The translations under genes were made by a program, and so were the position numbers. A stretch of DNA of 64,000 bases from assembly GCA_964631345.1 (NCBI GenBank), contig CAZVWE010000005.1:62001-126000 (forward strand), given 5' to 3'. The notes under the pieces are model-generated. The model saw only the letters and a program-made list of their open reading frames with translations, was not told where the DNA came from and did not search any database. Positions 34,208 through 43,005 of the stretch are shown here, in pieces. The DNA is from MGBC163016 sp964631345 (GTDB lineage: Bacteria > Actinomycetota > Coriobacteriia > Coriobacteriales > Eggerthellaceae). Position 1 is the first letter of the stretch; each line of letters begins with the position of its first letter.

Positions 34208-34457
34208 AAACTCTTTAATTTTTTCCTTGACTTTTGGAAAATAAGTGAGTTCCCAGTAAAACAAAGAGTTCTATCAATAAGTATGTTGATAGACTATGAC
34301 TCATTTATAAAACATTAGACTATTTGTTCGTGTTTTTTGAAAGAATTATAAAACCCCAGTTCAAAGGTTGTTTTATAAATAGTTCGAATTTTTAATACAT
34401 AGGATATACACAATTTCAAAAGTCTATTTAGTCACTGTTTTACTGCATAAACTTGAG

Positions 34458-34466
34458 TTTTGAACA
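34458..34466 (+). promoter_or_regulatory. Candidate non-canonical DnaA box 2
   Basis: Second exact TTTTGAACA in the same orientation as the one at 34127, again preceded by GAG. Confidence 0.4.
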
Positions 34467-34499
34467 TTAATTGAGGTGTTTTATCCCTAGTTATTGACA

Positions 34500-34508
34500 T
34501 TTCGAACA
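34500..34508 (+). promoter_or_regulatory. Candidate non-canonical DnaA box 3
   Basis: TTTCGAACA, one mismatch from the repeated TTTTGAACA, same orientation, 33 bp after box 2's end. Confidence 0.3.
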
Positions 34509-34540
34509 ATACAATTAAACAAAACCACTAAAATTTATTC

Positions 34541-34570
34541 TTGACATGTTTCGTTTCAGGGTATTTCAAT
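34541..34570 (+). promoter_or_regulatory. Candidate dnaN promoter
   Basis: A perfect TTGACA (34541-34546) is 18 bp from TTCAAT (34565-34570), a four-of-six -10. Another TTGACA at 34494 has no -10 at proper distance. The leader to dnaN would be about 200 nt. Confidence 0.3.
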
Positions 34571-34772
34571 AATTTAGAAAAACATTTCAAAAAACTTCAT
34601 CAAGTTTTTCAGTGAGCTGAAAAGTGTTATTAGTTTCTATTTAATCATCAACTTTAATTACGTTAAGAACACCAAAAGTACCCTATCAATAATAACCATC
34701 ACTTTCCAATAGAATAAAAAGCTACAATCATAGAAACAGGAATTAACTAGGTTTCAATCAAAAGGGGATCAA

Positions 34773-35870
34773 GTGAAATTTAGTATTAATAAAAGTGAAC
34801 TTCAAAATGCTGTATCAATTGTTATGAAAGGTCTTGGTACTCCTTCAAGCCTACCTGTTCTTTCTGGAATACTTTTAGATGCTAAAGGGGATTCTGTTGT
34901 TTTACAAACAACAGATCTCAACCTTTCAATTCAATATAAAGTTACTGCTTTGATTGAAGAAGAAGGCAAAACAGTTGTTCCTGGAAAATTATTTTTTGAC
35001 ATCGTGAAAAGTATGCCTGAAGCTGCAATACATGTAGCCACAGTTGAAAGTGAAGCTCATATTTCTTGCGACAACACTTCGTTTTCTGTAAAAACTTTAA
35101 ATTATGAGGATTTTCCAGGATTTCCAACAGTTGAAACTTCTCAATCAATTACGATCCCTGTTTCACAATTTCAATCAATGGTTAAAAAAGTATCAAAAGT
35201 TGTTTCTAAAGATGAAAGCCGTGCGATTTTAACAGGTGTTTTAGTTGCTGCTGAAGGCAACACATTAAGAATGGTTGGTACGGATTCTTATAGGTTAGCT
35301 TTATCTGAAACTGTTTTAGAAAATGAAGTACAGGATGATTTTCAAGCTGTTATATCCGGAAACTTTTTAAACGATGTTGCAGGAATACAAGCAGTAGAAA
35401 GTGAAATTACTCTTGCTCTATCAGAAAATCAAATAGTTATCACATGTGGCGGCATTGTTTTTATCAATAGAAGAATTCAAGGGAATTATCCTAATTACAA
35501 ACAACTTCTTCCGGAAAGCTATAAAACAAAAGCTGTCGTTGATTTAAATACACTGACTTCGTGCGTTAAAAGAGCGTCTTTATTAAGCACATCAACATCG
35601 CCATTAAAATTCGATTTAAATATTGCATCGAACACCATGCAAATTACAGTTAATTCCGCAGATGTTGGGTCAGTTCAAGAAACAGTGGTTGGAGAGATTG
35701 AAGGCGAAGATGTTGAAATTGCCTTTAACTCAACATATGTATTAGATGGGCTTTCAGTAATTAAGAGTGAAAAAGTAAGTTTTGAAACAGAAACTGCGAT
35801 GAAGCCTGGAATATTTAGAGCAGAAGAACCTGAAAACTTTCTTTATTTAATTATGCCTGTGAGAATATAG
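34773..35870 (+). CDS. dnaN: DNA polymerase III beta subunit (sliding clamp)
   Basis: 365 aa. Three repeated clamp domains of about 120 residues each; visible are MKFSINKSELQNAVSIVMKGL at the start, SSLPVLSGILLDA, VGTDSYRLALSE in domain 2, and the C-terminal FLYLIMPVRI that ends the peptide-binding pocket region. The GTG start at 34773 has AAAGGGGAT upstream. It heads the rightward dnaN-recF group at the right edge of the putative origin. Codon use is AT-biased. Confidence 0.97.
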   Translation: MKFSINKSELQNAVSIVMKGLGTPSSLPVLSGILLDAKGDSVVLQTTDLNLSIQYKVTALIEEEGKTVVPGKLFFDIVKSMPEAAIHVATVESEAHISCDNTSFSVKTLNYEDFPGFPTVETSQSITIPVSQFQSMVKKVSKVVSKDESRAILTGVLVAAEGNTLRMVGTDSYRLALSETVLENEVQDDFQAVISGNFLNDVAGIQAVESEITLALSENQIVITCGGIVFINRRIQGNYPNYKQLLPESYKTKAVVDLNTLTSCVKRASLLSTSTSPLKFDLNIASNTMQITVNSADVGSVQETVVGEIEGEDVEIAFNSTYVLDGLSVIKSEKVSFETETAMKPGIFRAEEPENFLYLIMPVRI

Positions 35871-35900
35871 TTGTGTCTGTTCGCATACTTTAAGGAAAGT

Positions 35901-37082
35901 ATGAGTTTTAAAGTAACAGATATCCACTTATTAAATTTCAGATCTTATGAAGCCTTGGATTTATCAGGGTTGGGCGATCTTACTATTTTCGTGGGACCAA
36001 ATGCGGCTGGTAAATCTAATATTATCGAGGCCATCCAGTTATTAACAGCGTTGTCTTCTTTTAGAAATGCAACTTCGGCTGAATTAATAAAAAAGAGCAA
36101 ACACGATTTAATAGAGATACGAGATGTAGCAACAAATGAATTAATAACGGAACATGATTCAATTAGTGATCCTATTAAAGATTTAATGAACTCGTTTGAA
36201 AACACCTCAGACTTTGCAAAGATTACTATTAAAACTACAGATGGAAACCGAATCCTTGAGCTAGTACTCTTAATTGACGAAAATAAGCGTCAATACATTT
36301 TAAATGGTAAGAAAAAACAACCTAAAGAACTAAAAGGTATAGTCCCAGCAGTAACATTTACACCTGATGATCTTGAACTTGCAAAAGGCGGACACTCTCA
36401 TCGTCGTAGAGAAATAGATCTATTAGGATCCCAGCTAAATTCAAATTATGCTCAAATAGTGCGTGATTTTGATAAAGTTCTTCGCTATAAAAACAAGCTT
36501 TTAAAAGACGATGTGCCAAAAAGTTATATTGACGCAATGAATACAACTTTTACTAAAGTATCTGCAAAGCTTTCTGAATATCGAGCTTCTCTATTAAATA
36601 AGCTTATGCCTTATGTAAACAAACTTTATTCAGACATCGTTTGTTCAGATGAATCGCTTTCTTCGCAATATATAGAATCTTGGGTGAAAGATAGCCAGGC
36701 GGAAAGTTTAGAAGATTGGGTTGAATCTAATACAGACGAAGAGATTAGAAGAAAGCAAACTTTAGTAGGCGCTCATAGAGACGAAATCATTTTCCAAATA
36801 GACGGACTCTCTGTTTCTGATTTTGCAAGTCAAGGACAACAGCGTAGTGTCGTTTTGTCTATCAAGCTTGCAGAAGCAGACTTAATAGAAGACATGTTAG
36901 GAACTCAGCCAATATTACTTCTAGATGATGTCATGAGTGAATTAGATGCTGACAGACGCCATGCTTTAGTGAATAGTCTTTTAAAAGATAGGCAAACCTT
37001 TATTACAACGGCAAATTTAGATTATTTTGATGAAGAAACAATTAAGCACGCGAATATTATAAATATTGAAAAAAGCCGGTAA
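35901..37082 (+). CDS. recF: DNA replication and repair protein RecF
   Basis: 393 aa SMC-like ATPase that helps RecO/RecR load RecA at gaps. Walker A GPNAAGKSNIIEAIQLL, the N-terminal LLNFRSYEALDL, the signature DFASQGQQRSVVLSIKLAE, and Walker B ILLLDDVMSELDADRR are all visible. The frame opens ten codons earlier, but the ATG at 35901 has AAGGA four bases upstream and starts MSFKVTDIHLLNF, as in relatives. About 30 extra polar residues lie after Walker A. It is followed by 176 bp before gyrB. Confidence 0.95.
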   Translation: MSFKVTDIHLLNFRSYEALDLSGLGDLTIFVGPNAAGKSNIIEAIQLLTALSSFRNATSAELIKKSKHDLIEIRDVATNELITEHDSISDPIKDLMNSFENTSDFAKITIKTTDGNRILELVLLIDENKRQYILNGKKKQPKELKGIVPAVTFTPDDLELAKGGHSHRRREIDLLGSQLNSNYAQIVRDFDKVLRYKNKLLKDDVPKSYIDAMNTTFTKVSAKLSEYRASLLNKLMPYVNKLYSDIVCSDESLSSQYIESWVKDSQAESLEDWVESNTDEEIRRKQTLVGAHRDEIIFQIDGLSVSDFASQGQQRSVVLSIKLAEADLIEDMLGTQPILLLDDVMSELDADRRHALVNSLLKDRQTFITTANLDYFDEETIKHANIINIEKSR

Positions 37083-37258
37083 ATGGCTGTCGAATACAAA
37101 ACACGTGCTTAAACGCGTCAATATCAGCCGATTTAAGGCCTGGTATTACAAAAAGACGTATGTTTGTATGGTAAAATCGAATTTACGTGATCATACGTTC
37201 CCATTAATAACAAACCTAAAGATTAAACAACCAACTATCGAAGTAAGGGAGTGTGCGC
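37083..37258. other. recF-gyrB spacer at the composition boundary
   Basis: 176 bp. Many actinobacteria carry a dciA (DUF721) gene here; no such gene fits. The base composition changes near this point from the AT-rich origin domain to the more balanced gyrB. Confidence 0.6.
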
Positions 37259-39196
37259 ATGGCGTCTGATAATGGCAATTATGGTGCCGAAAACATTCGC
37301 GTGCTCGAAGGCCTTGAAGCCGTTCGAATGCGTCCTGGAATGTATATTGGATCCACAGGACCTCGCGGTCTTCATCACTTAGTTTATGAGGTGGTGGATA
37401 ACTCGGTTGATGAGGCGCTTGCTGGATATTGCGATCGTATTGATGTGGTAATTCACGAAGATAATTCTGTATCTGTTACTGACAACGGCCGTGGAATTCC
37501 GGTTGAAAAACACCCAAAAGAGGGTATTCCAACAGTTGAAGTTGTTCTAACCATTTTGCATGCTGGTGGCAAATTTGGTGATGGTGGATACAAAACATCA
37601 GGTGGTCTTCACGGTGTTGGTGTGTCTGTAGTTAACGCGCTTTCTACTCTTACTCGCGTTGATGTTAAACGTGATGGTTTCGAATATGAGATGGAATTCG
37701 AGCGTGGCAAAACTAAAACAAAGTTAAAGAAACTTGGCAGTGCTAAAGGAACAGGAACAAAAGTAACTTTTTGGGCTGACCCTGAGATTTTTACTGAGAC
37801 CACGGAATATGACTATGACACGCTCGCAGACAGATTCCGTGAGATGGCATTTCTGAATAAGGGCTTAAAAATCACGCTTACTGATGAGCGCACAATCATT
37901 GATGGTCAGCCTAAATCAGAGGTCTTTCAGGCAGCTGGTGGAATTGTTGACTTTGTCAAATATTTAAACGAAGGCAAAGAGACACTTAATAAGCCAATTT
38001 ATTTCGAGGCAGAAAATGCTGAAGGTGAAGTCGAAATTACACTTCAGTGGTCTTCTTCATATTCGTCTTCCATTATGGCTTTCGCAAACAACATTCATAC
38101 GACAGAAGGGGGCACCCATCTTGATGGTTTTAAGAATGCGCTTACCCGTACGTTGAATGATTATGCAAGAAGTAAAGGTCTTCTAAAAGAGAAGGATTCT
38201 AATCTTACAGGTGATGATACACGCGAAGGATTAGCAGCTGTTATTTCTGTTAAGCTTCGCAATCCTCAGTTTGAAGGACAGACGAAGACAAAACTTGGAA
38301 ACACTGAGATTAGAGGCCTTGTTCAAACGGCGGTAACTCAAGGGCTTGCAGAATATCTTGAGGAAAATCCAACACCTGCAAGGAGAATTATCAATAAAGC
38401 GTCTGCCGCACTTAAAGCTCGCGAAGCTGCGCGAAAGGCCCGCGAAGCAACAAGACGTAAAAATGTTTTGGATTCATTTGCGTTGCCAGGAAAGTTAGCT
38501 GACTGCTCTTCGCGTGATGCATCACTTTCCGAAATATTTATTGTAGAGGGCGATTCCGCAGGCGGTTCTGCAAAACAAGCTCGTGATCGCAAGTTCCAAG
38601 CGATCTTGCCTTTACGTGGAAAAATTCTAAATGTTGAACGCGCGGGACTTCATCGGTCACTTTCCTCAGACACGATCTCATCGCTAATTACAGCAATTGG
38701 TACAAACATTGGCGAAGATTTTGATGCAGACAAAGCACGCTACCATAAGATCATTATCATGACCGATGCCGATGTTGACGGTGCGCATATTCGATGTCTG
38801 CTCCTTACCTTCTTCTATCGTTATATGCCTGAGTTGATTTCTCGCGGATACATTTACATTGCGCAGCCACCAATTTTTGGCATTAAGAAGAAGAATTCTA
38901 GATCAACAAAAATTGAGCGCTATGTTTATGACGAAAAAGCGCTTTCCTCCACCTTGAGTGAGATGGGTGGTTCGGAAAAATTCGACGTTCAGCGCTACAA
39001 GGGTTTAGGCGAAATGGATCCCGATCAGTTATGGGAAACCACTATGGAACCTGCGAATAGATTGATGTTGCGTGTGGAAATTGATGATGCGGCACGTGCC
39101 GAGCGTGTTGTCAGCGAGCTTATGGGTGAACAAGTTGAGCCTAGAAAGCGCTTCATCCAAGATCATGCAAAAGACGTCAGATTCCTTGATATTTAA
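37259..39196 (+). CDS. gyrB: DNA gyrase subunit B
   Basis: 645 aa ATPase subunit of gyrase, which introduces negative supercoils. Motifs: AVRMRPGMYIGSTG, EVVDNSVDEALAGYC with the catalytic Glu, TDNGRGIPV, HAGGKFGDGGYKTSGGLHGVG, the Toprim EGDSAGGSAKQARDR, and IIMTDADVDGAHI, ending in QRYKGLGEMDPDQLWETTM. The ATG at 37259 has AAGGGAG seven bases upstream; the in-frame GTG six bases earlier is less likely. The stop is 14 bp before gyrA. Confidence 0.97.
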   Translation: MASDNGNYGAENIRVLEGLEAVRMRPGMYIGSTGPRGLHHLVYEVVDNSVDEALAGYCDRIDVVIHEDNSVSVTDNGRGIPVEKHPKEGIPTVEVVLTILHAGGKFGDGGYKTSGGLHGVGVSVVNALSTLTRVDVKRDGFEYEMEFERGKTKTKLKKLGSAKGTGTKVTFWADPEIFTETTEYDYDTLADRFREMAFLNKGLKITLTDERTIIDGQPKSEVFQAAGGIVDFVKYLNEGKETLNKPIYFEAENAEGEVEITLQWSSSYSSSIMAFANNIHTTEGGTHLDGFKNALTRTLNDYARSKGLLKEKDSNLTGDDTREGLAAVISVKLRNPQFEGQTKTKLGNTEIRGLVQTAVTQGLAEYLEENPTPARRIINKASAALKAREAARKAREATRRKNVLDSFALPGKLADCSSRDASLSEIFIVEGDSAGGSAKQARDRKFQAILPLRGKILNVERAGLHRSLSSDTISSLITAIGTNIGEDFDADKARYHKIIIMTDADVDGAHIRCLLLTFFYRYMPELISRGYIYIAQPPIFGIKKKNSRSTKIERYVYDEKALSSTLSEMGGSEKFDVQRYKGLGEMDPDQLWETTMEPANRLMLRVEIDDAARAERVVSELMGEQVEPRKRFIQDHAKDVRFLDI

Positions 39197-39210
39197 ACGA
39201 AGGGTAAAAC

Positions 39211-41868
39211 ATGGCTGAAAACGACAACCGCAACGAAAACGAATTCGAGGAATTCGACGAATTTTCTGATAACGAATTTATTGAAAATGAATCTATGGAA
39301 GATGTATCTATTAATGATGAGTCTTCCTCTTATGAAGATTCGATTGACGAAGAAATCGACGAGTCTGAGCTTAATGAGTCAGCTATTGATGATGGTTTAA
39401 CCGATGAGGAAGAAGCCGAAGAAACCGCTGATATGATGGAGGCGAAAGCAGATAGCGAACTGGTCGATTTTAAGCCAGCTGAGCTTGGACGCGAAATGCA
39501 GCAATCATTCCTTGAATATTCAATGAGTGTAATTGTTGCTCGTGCGCTTCCGGATGTTCGTGATGGACTCAAACCTGTACATAGAAGAATTTTGTACGCG
39601 ATGAATGAGTCAGGTTATCTACCAACCAAGCCACATATGAAATCTGCGCGTACTGTTGGTGATGTTATAGGTAAATATCACCCGCATGGTGACGCTGCAG
39701 TCTACGATACGATGGTTCGTCTGGCGCAGCCATTCAGTATGCGATTGCCTTTGATTGATGGACACGGAAACTTTGGTTCGATCGACGGAGACTCTGCAGC
39801 GGCTATGCGTTATACGGAGGCTCGCTTGGATAAACCAGCGATGGAGCTTCTGCGTGACCTGGATAAAGAAACCGTTGACTTCCAGCCAAACTATGACGAG
39901 AGTCTGCAAGAACCAGTTGTATTACCTGCAAGATTTCCTAACTTGTTAGTAAATGGGTCAAATGGTATTGCTGTTGGTATGGCCACCAATATTCCGCCTC
40001 ACAATTTGAGTGAAACGATTGATGCAACCTGCATGATGATCGATAACCCTGATGTGACAACCGAAGAACTTATGACGGTTCTGCCCGGACCTGACTTCCC
40101 AACGGGTGGTCTGATTATGGGTAAAAAGGGAATTTTAGATGCGTACGAAACTGGACATGGCAACATTACGATTCGTGCGAAATGTGAAATTGAAGAGAAA
40201 AAGAATGGTCGTTCTTCGATTGTTGTGAAGGAAATTCCTTATCAGGTAAACCGTAAGCGTTTGCTTGAGAAGTTAGGTGAGCTAGTTCGCGATAAGAAGC
40301 TTCCAGAAATTTCCAACATTCACGACGCAGCTGACCGTCATGGTATTGACATCATCATTGACCTGAAAGCGAACGCCATTCCGCAAGTTGTGTTGAATAA
40401 ACTGTTTAAACATACTCAGTTGCAAACCGGTTTTGGAATCAACATGCTTGCGCTTGTGGACGACACGCCGAAGGTGTTGTCGCTTCGCCAAATGTTGCAC
40501 TATTACATTCAACATCAGATTGAAGTTATTGTTCGCCGCACAAAATATGAGCTGGCAAAAGCCGAGGAACGCGCTCATATTCTTGAGGGCTATATCATTG
40601 CGCTTGATAATATTGACGAAGTTATCCATATTATTCGATCAAGTGAGACCGATAAAGAAGCATCCGAGCGATTGATGAGTCAGTTTGCTCTGACTAAGAA
40701 GCAGACAGATGCAATTCTTGAAATGAAGCTTCGTCGTTTAACGGGACTTGAGCGCACAAAGATTGAAAATGAACTGGCAGAACTTCGCGAGAAAATTGCT
40801 TACTATAAGCGTGTTTTAAACGATGAATCTTTGGTTCGTGGAATTATCAAAGACGAGTTGGGTGAAATTCGCAAGAAGTATGGAACGCGTCGTGCAACTA
40901 AGATTTCAGGTGCTGCAAAAGATATAGAGGTTGAAGACCTTATTGCTGATGACAATATGGTGGTCACCATGACAAAAGCCGGGTATATTAAACGCATGCC
41001 GGTGTCTGTATATAAGCAGCAAAAGCGCGGTGGCAAGGGACTTCAAGGTGTAAACCTGAAAGAATCTGACTTTGTGGAGCACCTATTTGTTGCGACCAAT
41101 CATTCATATATGCTGTTCTTCTCAACAAAAGGCAAGGTCTATCGCCTAAAGGTTTACGATATTCCAGAGGCTTCGCGCCATGCACGCGGAACTGCAATTG
41201 TGAATCTATTGCCTCTTGAAAAAGGCGAAACCATCTCGGCGGTTATTTCTACTAAGGAATTCCCGAAAGACGAGTTCCTAATGTTTGCAACAGCAAATGG
41301 CATTGTGAAGAAAACCGCAATGGATCTATACGACAGAACACGTCGCGATGGACTTATTGCCATTAATTTGAAAGACGACGATGAGTTGATTTCCGTTCGT
41401 CGAGTTGCCAAAGGTGAGAAAGTCATCATGGTATCGAGCGCCGGCAAAGCCATTCTTTGGGATGAATCCGAGGCGCGTTCGATGGGTCGAGGCACACAAG
41501 GTGTTCGTGGAATGAATGTTCCTGCTGACGCTCATGTGCTTGGAATGGAGATTGCGAAACCAGGCACTGATCTGTTCGTAATTACCGAAAAAGGCTATGG
41601 CAAACGAACCGCGATTTCGGAATATCCTGAGCATCATCGTGGAGGCCAAGGTGTCTACACCATCACAATGACACAGAAGAAAGGCTTGCTGGTTGCGATG
41701 CAAGTTGTCACATCTGAAGACGAGCTTATGATCATTTCCGAAGAAGGCGTAATAGTTAGAACACCAGTTGAAGGAATCAGTGAGCTTGGTCGTTCGACGC
41801 AAGGTGTTCGTGTGATGAATATTGCGGATGGAGACAAGGTAACAGCGGTTGCTATAACGACTGAATAG
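39211..41868 (+). CDS. gyrA: DNA gyrase subunit A with acidic N-terminal extension
   Basis: 885 aa DNA-cleaving subunit. The first ~80 residues are an extra acidic low-complexity region (mostly Glu/Asp/Ser/Asn) before the normal start near FLEYSMSVIVARALPDVRDGLKPVHRR. The winged-helix site has HPHGDAAVYDT, with Ala at the E. coli Ser83 position as in mycobacteria, and the catalytic Tyr is in AMRYTEARL. The C-terminal pinwheel carries the GyrA box as QKRGGKG, which marks it as gyrase rather than ParC. AAGGG precedes the ATG. Confidence 0.97.
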   Translation: MAENDNRNENEFEEFDEFSDNEFIENESMEDVSINDESSSYEDSIDEEIDESELNESAIDDGLTDEEEAEETADMMEAKADSELVDFKPAELGREMQQSFLEYSMSVIVARALPDVRDGLKPVHRRILYAMNESGYLPTKPHMKSARTVGDVIGKYHPHGDAAVYDTMVRLAQPFSMRLPLIDGHGNFGSIDGDSAAAMRYTEARLDKPAMELLRDLDKETVDFQPNYDESLQEPVVLPARFPNLLVNGSNGIAVGMATNIPPHNLSETIDATCMMIDNPDVTTEELMTVLPGPDFPTGGLIMGKKGILDAYETGHGNITIRAKCEIEEKKNGRSSIVVKEIPYQVNRKRLLEKLGELVRDKKLPEISNIHDAADRHGIDIIIDLKANAIPQVVLNKLFKHTQLQTGFGINMLALVDDTPKVLSLRQMLHYYIQHQIEVIVRRTKYELAKAEERAHILEGYIIALDNIDEVIHIIRSSETDKEASERLMSQFALTKKQTDAILEMKLRRLTGLERTKIENELAELREKIAYYKRVLNDESLVRGIIKDELGEIRKKYGTRRATKISGAAKDIEVEDLIADDNMVVTMTKAGYIKRMPVSVYKQQKRGGKGLQGVNLKESDFVEHLFVATNHSYMLFFSTKGKVYRLKVYDIPEASRHARGTAIVNLLPLEKGETISAVISTKEFPKDEFLMFATANGIVKKTAMDLYDRTRRDGLIAINLKDDDELISVRRVAKGEKVIMVSSAGKAILWDESEARSMGRGTQGVRGMNVPADAHVLGMEIAKPGTDLFVITEKGYGKRTAISEYPEHHRGGQGVYTITMTQKKGLLVAMQVVTSEDELMIISEEGVIVRTPVEGISELGRSTQGVRVMNIADGDKVTAVAITTE

Positions 41869-41938
41869 AAAGCTAAATTAATAGAAGGCAATTTATTAAG
41901 AGACTAGTTTTAAACGACCGACAATAAACAGAAAGATC

Positions 41939-41980
41939 AGTTGACTGGTACTCACTGAGGCAAAAAGTGCCAGTCTAACT
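41939..41980 (+). terminator. Imperfect hairpin after gyrA
   Basis: AGTTGACTGG pairs with CCAGTCTAACT (small bulge) about 70 bp after the gyrA stop. No U-run follows, so it may be only a weak terminator. Confidence 0.35.
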
Positions 41981-42088
41981 GGTCATCAGTAGACGATCGT
42001 AGTAAACATGCCCTCATCTAGTTGATGTTGCCAAATCGTTGAATTCGATAATTTGAAGTTTTATAATGACCATATTGCTCAACATTAA

Positions 42089-42120
42089 CGGCCATGTGAA
42101 TATGTCTATTTACATGGCCG
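42089..42120. other. Perfect 9-bp hairpin upstream of the QueG-like gene
   Basis: CGGCCATGT (42089-42097) pairs with ACATGGCCG (42112-42120), loop of 14 nt. It lies 45 bp before the next gene start; it could be a terminator of gyrA or a leader structure. No T-run. Confidence 0.55.
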
Positions 42121-42165
42121 AGGTTAGTTATTTGTGTTGTTTGAATGTTTTGCACGGTGGTTGAA

Positions 42166-42921
42166 ATGCTTTGCCTTAATGGGACAATAATAAATTTCAT
42201 TAAGCAATTTGCTGAAATCCACGGACGCCCTGGTGTGGAAATTGGGTTTGCGGATATATCCGACATCGACAACAGATCAGACGAAGAACAACAATTCGAT
42301 AAAGCCATAGTGTTTGCCTTTCCTTATTCAAGGGAATCTCTTGCTGGTGTGATCAATGGGCCTACTAAAGAATTCCAAGATGAAAAAGTCTCTATTAACG
42401 GAATGATTGAAAACCTAACAGAAGTTCTTGTCGGTTTTATTCATGCGCATGGTTTTGTAGCGGCTCCGCTTAATGTCAAGAGCGAGAAGCAGGCAGTAGG
42501 GAATAGCGTTGATGAATTTTCGTCTGCTGATGACGACAAATCAAATCTCTCACTTTGTTTGCTTTCTGCCAGTGCTGGTGTTGGCTGGGTGGGTAAAAAC
42601 GGATTGGTTGTTACCAAAAAATATGGCTCTGCTGTTCGTATTGGGGTGGTGCTTACAGATGTTCCACTTGAATGTTGCGAACAAACTTTGTTATCACGTT
42701 GTAGTAGATGTATTCGTTGTGTTGAACAGTGTCCGGCGGATGCTATTACTGGCTTAGATTGGCGCCCAGACATTAATCACACACTCGTTGATATGAATAA
42801 ATGCCATGCAGAATGTAAACGCTTATCTACTGAGCGATTTGGACATAGCGAAAACCTTTGCGGAATTTGTACGGTAGCCTGTCCTTATACAGCATCTTAT
42901 TTAAACCGTACAGAAGACTAA
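42166..42921 (+). CDS. 4Fe-4S double-cluster protein, QueG-like
   Basis: 251 aa. It resembles epoxyqueuosine reductase in GWVGKNGLVVTKKYGS and in two four-cysteine cluster motifs: CSRCIRCVEQCPADAI and, later, CHAECKR with CGICTVACPY. True QueG is longer (over 300 aa) with a C-terminal HEAT-like extension and a full cobalamin pocket; here the N-terminal part is short and the protein ends soon after the second cluster, so the reaction may differ. The ATG at 42166 has GGTGG five bases upstream and is preferred to 42145. It converges with rsgA. Confidence 0.75.
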   Translation: MLCLNGTIINFIKQFAEIHGRPGVEIGFADISDIDNRSDEEQQFDKAIVFAFPYSRESLAGVINGPTKEFQDEKVSINGMIENLTEVLVGFIHAHGFVAAPLNVKSEKQAVGNSVDEFSSADDDKSNLSLCLLSASAGVGWVGKNGLVVTKKYGSAVRIGVVLTDVPLECCEQTLLSRCSRCIRCVEQCPADAITGLDWRPDINHTLVDMNKCHAECKRLSTERFGHSENLCGICTVACPYTASYLNRTED

Positions 42922-43005
42922 AGATTTAGAGTACAGAAGACTAAGTAGTCAGTGTAAAGAAATTCATGTAGTCAAACAATTCTGTTCGAATTATGCTCAG
43001 CATTG

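Larger units (their letters stand above)
33985..34772. other. oriC: Putative replication origin (oriC), dnaA/dnaN divergent region
   Basis: 788 bp without a gene, extremely AT-rich, between the leftward GHKL-dnaA pair and the rightward dnaN-recF-gyrB-gyrA. Gene polarity flips here. Repeats of GAGTTTTGAACA (34124-34135, 34455-34466) and related TTTCGAACA (34500-34508), AGTTCAAAG (34358-34366) and TTTTGGAAAATAA (34232-34244) are seen. The only near match to a normal DnaA box is ATATACACA (34404-34412). Confidence 0.8.

Noticed and set aside
34483..34491. TTATCCCTA in the origin region as a DnaA box
   Set aside because: Only the first half matches TTATCCACA; the ACA end needed for DnaA contact is missing.
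37066..37269. 67-codon frame across the recF end and gyrB start
   Set aside because: It overlaps both real genes, has no ribosome-binding site, resembles no family and is not DUF721.
42145..42165. Upstream start of the QueG-like gene
   Set aside because: No Shine-Dalgarno; the ATG at 42166 has GGTGG at proper distance.
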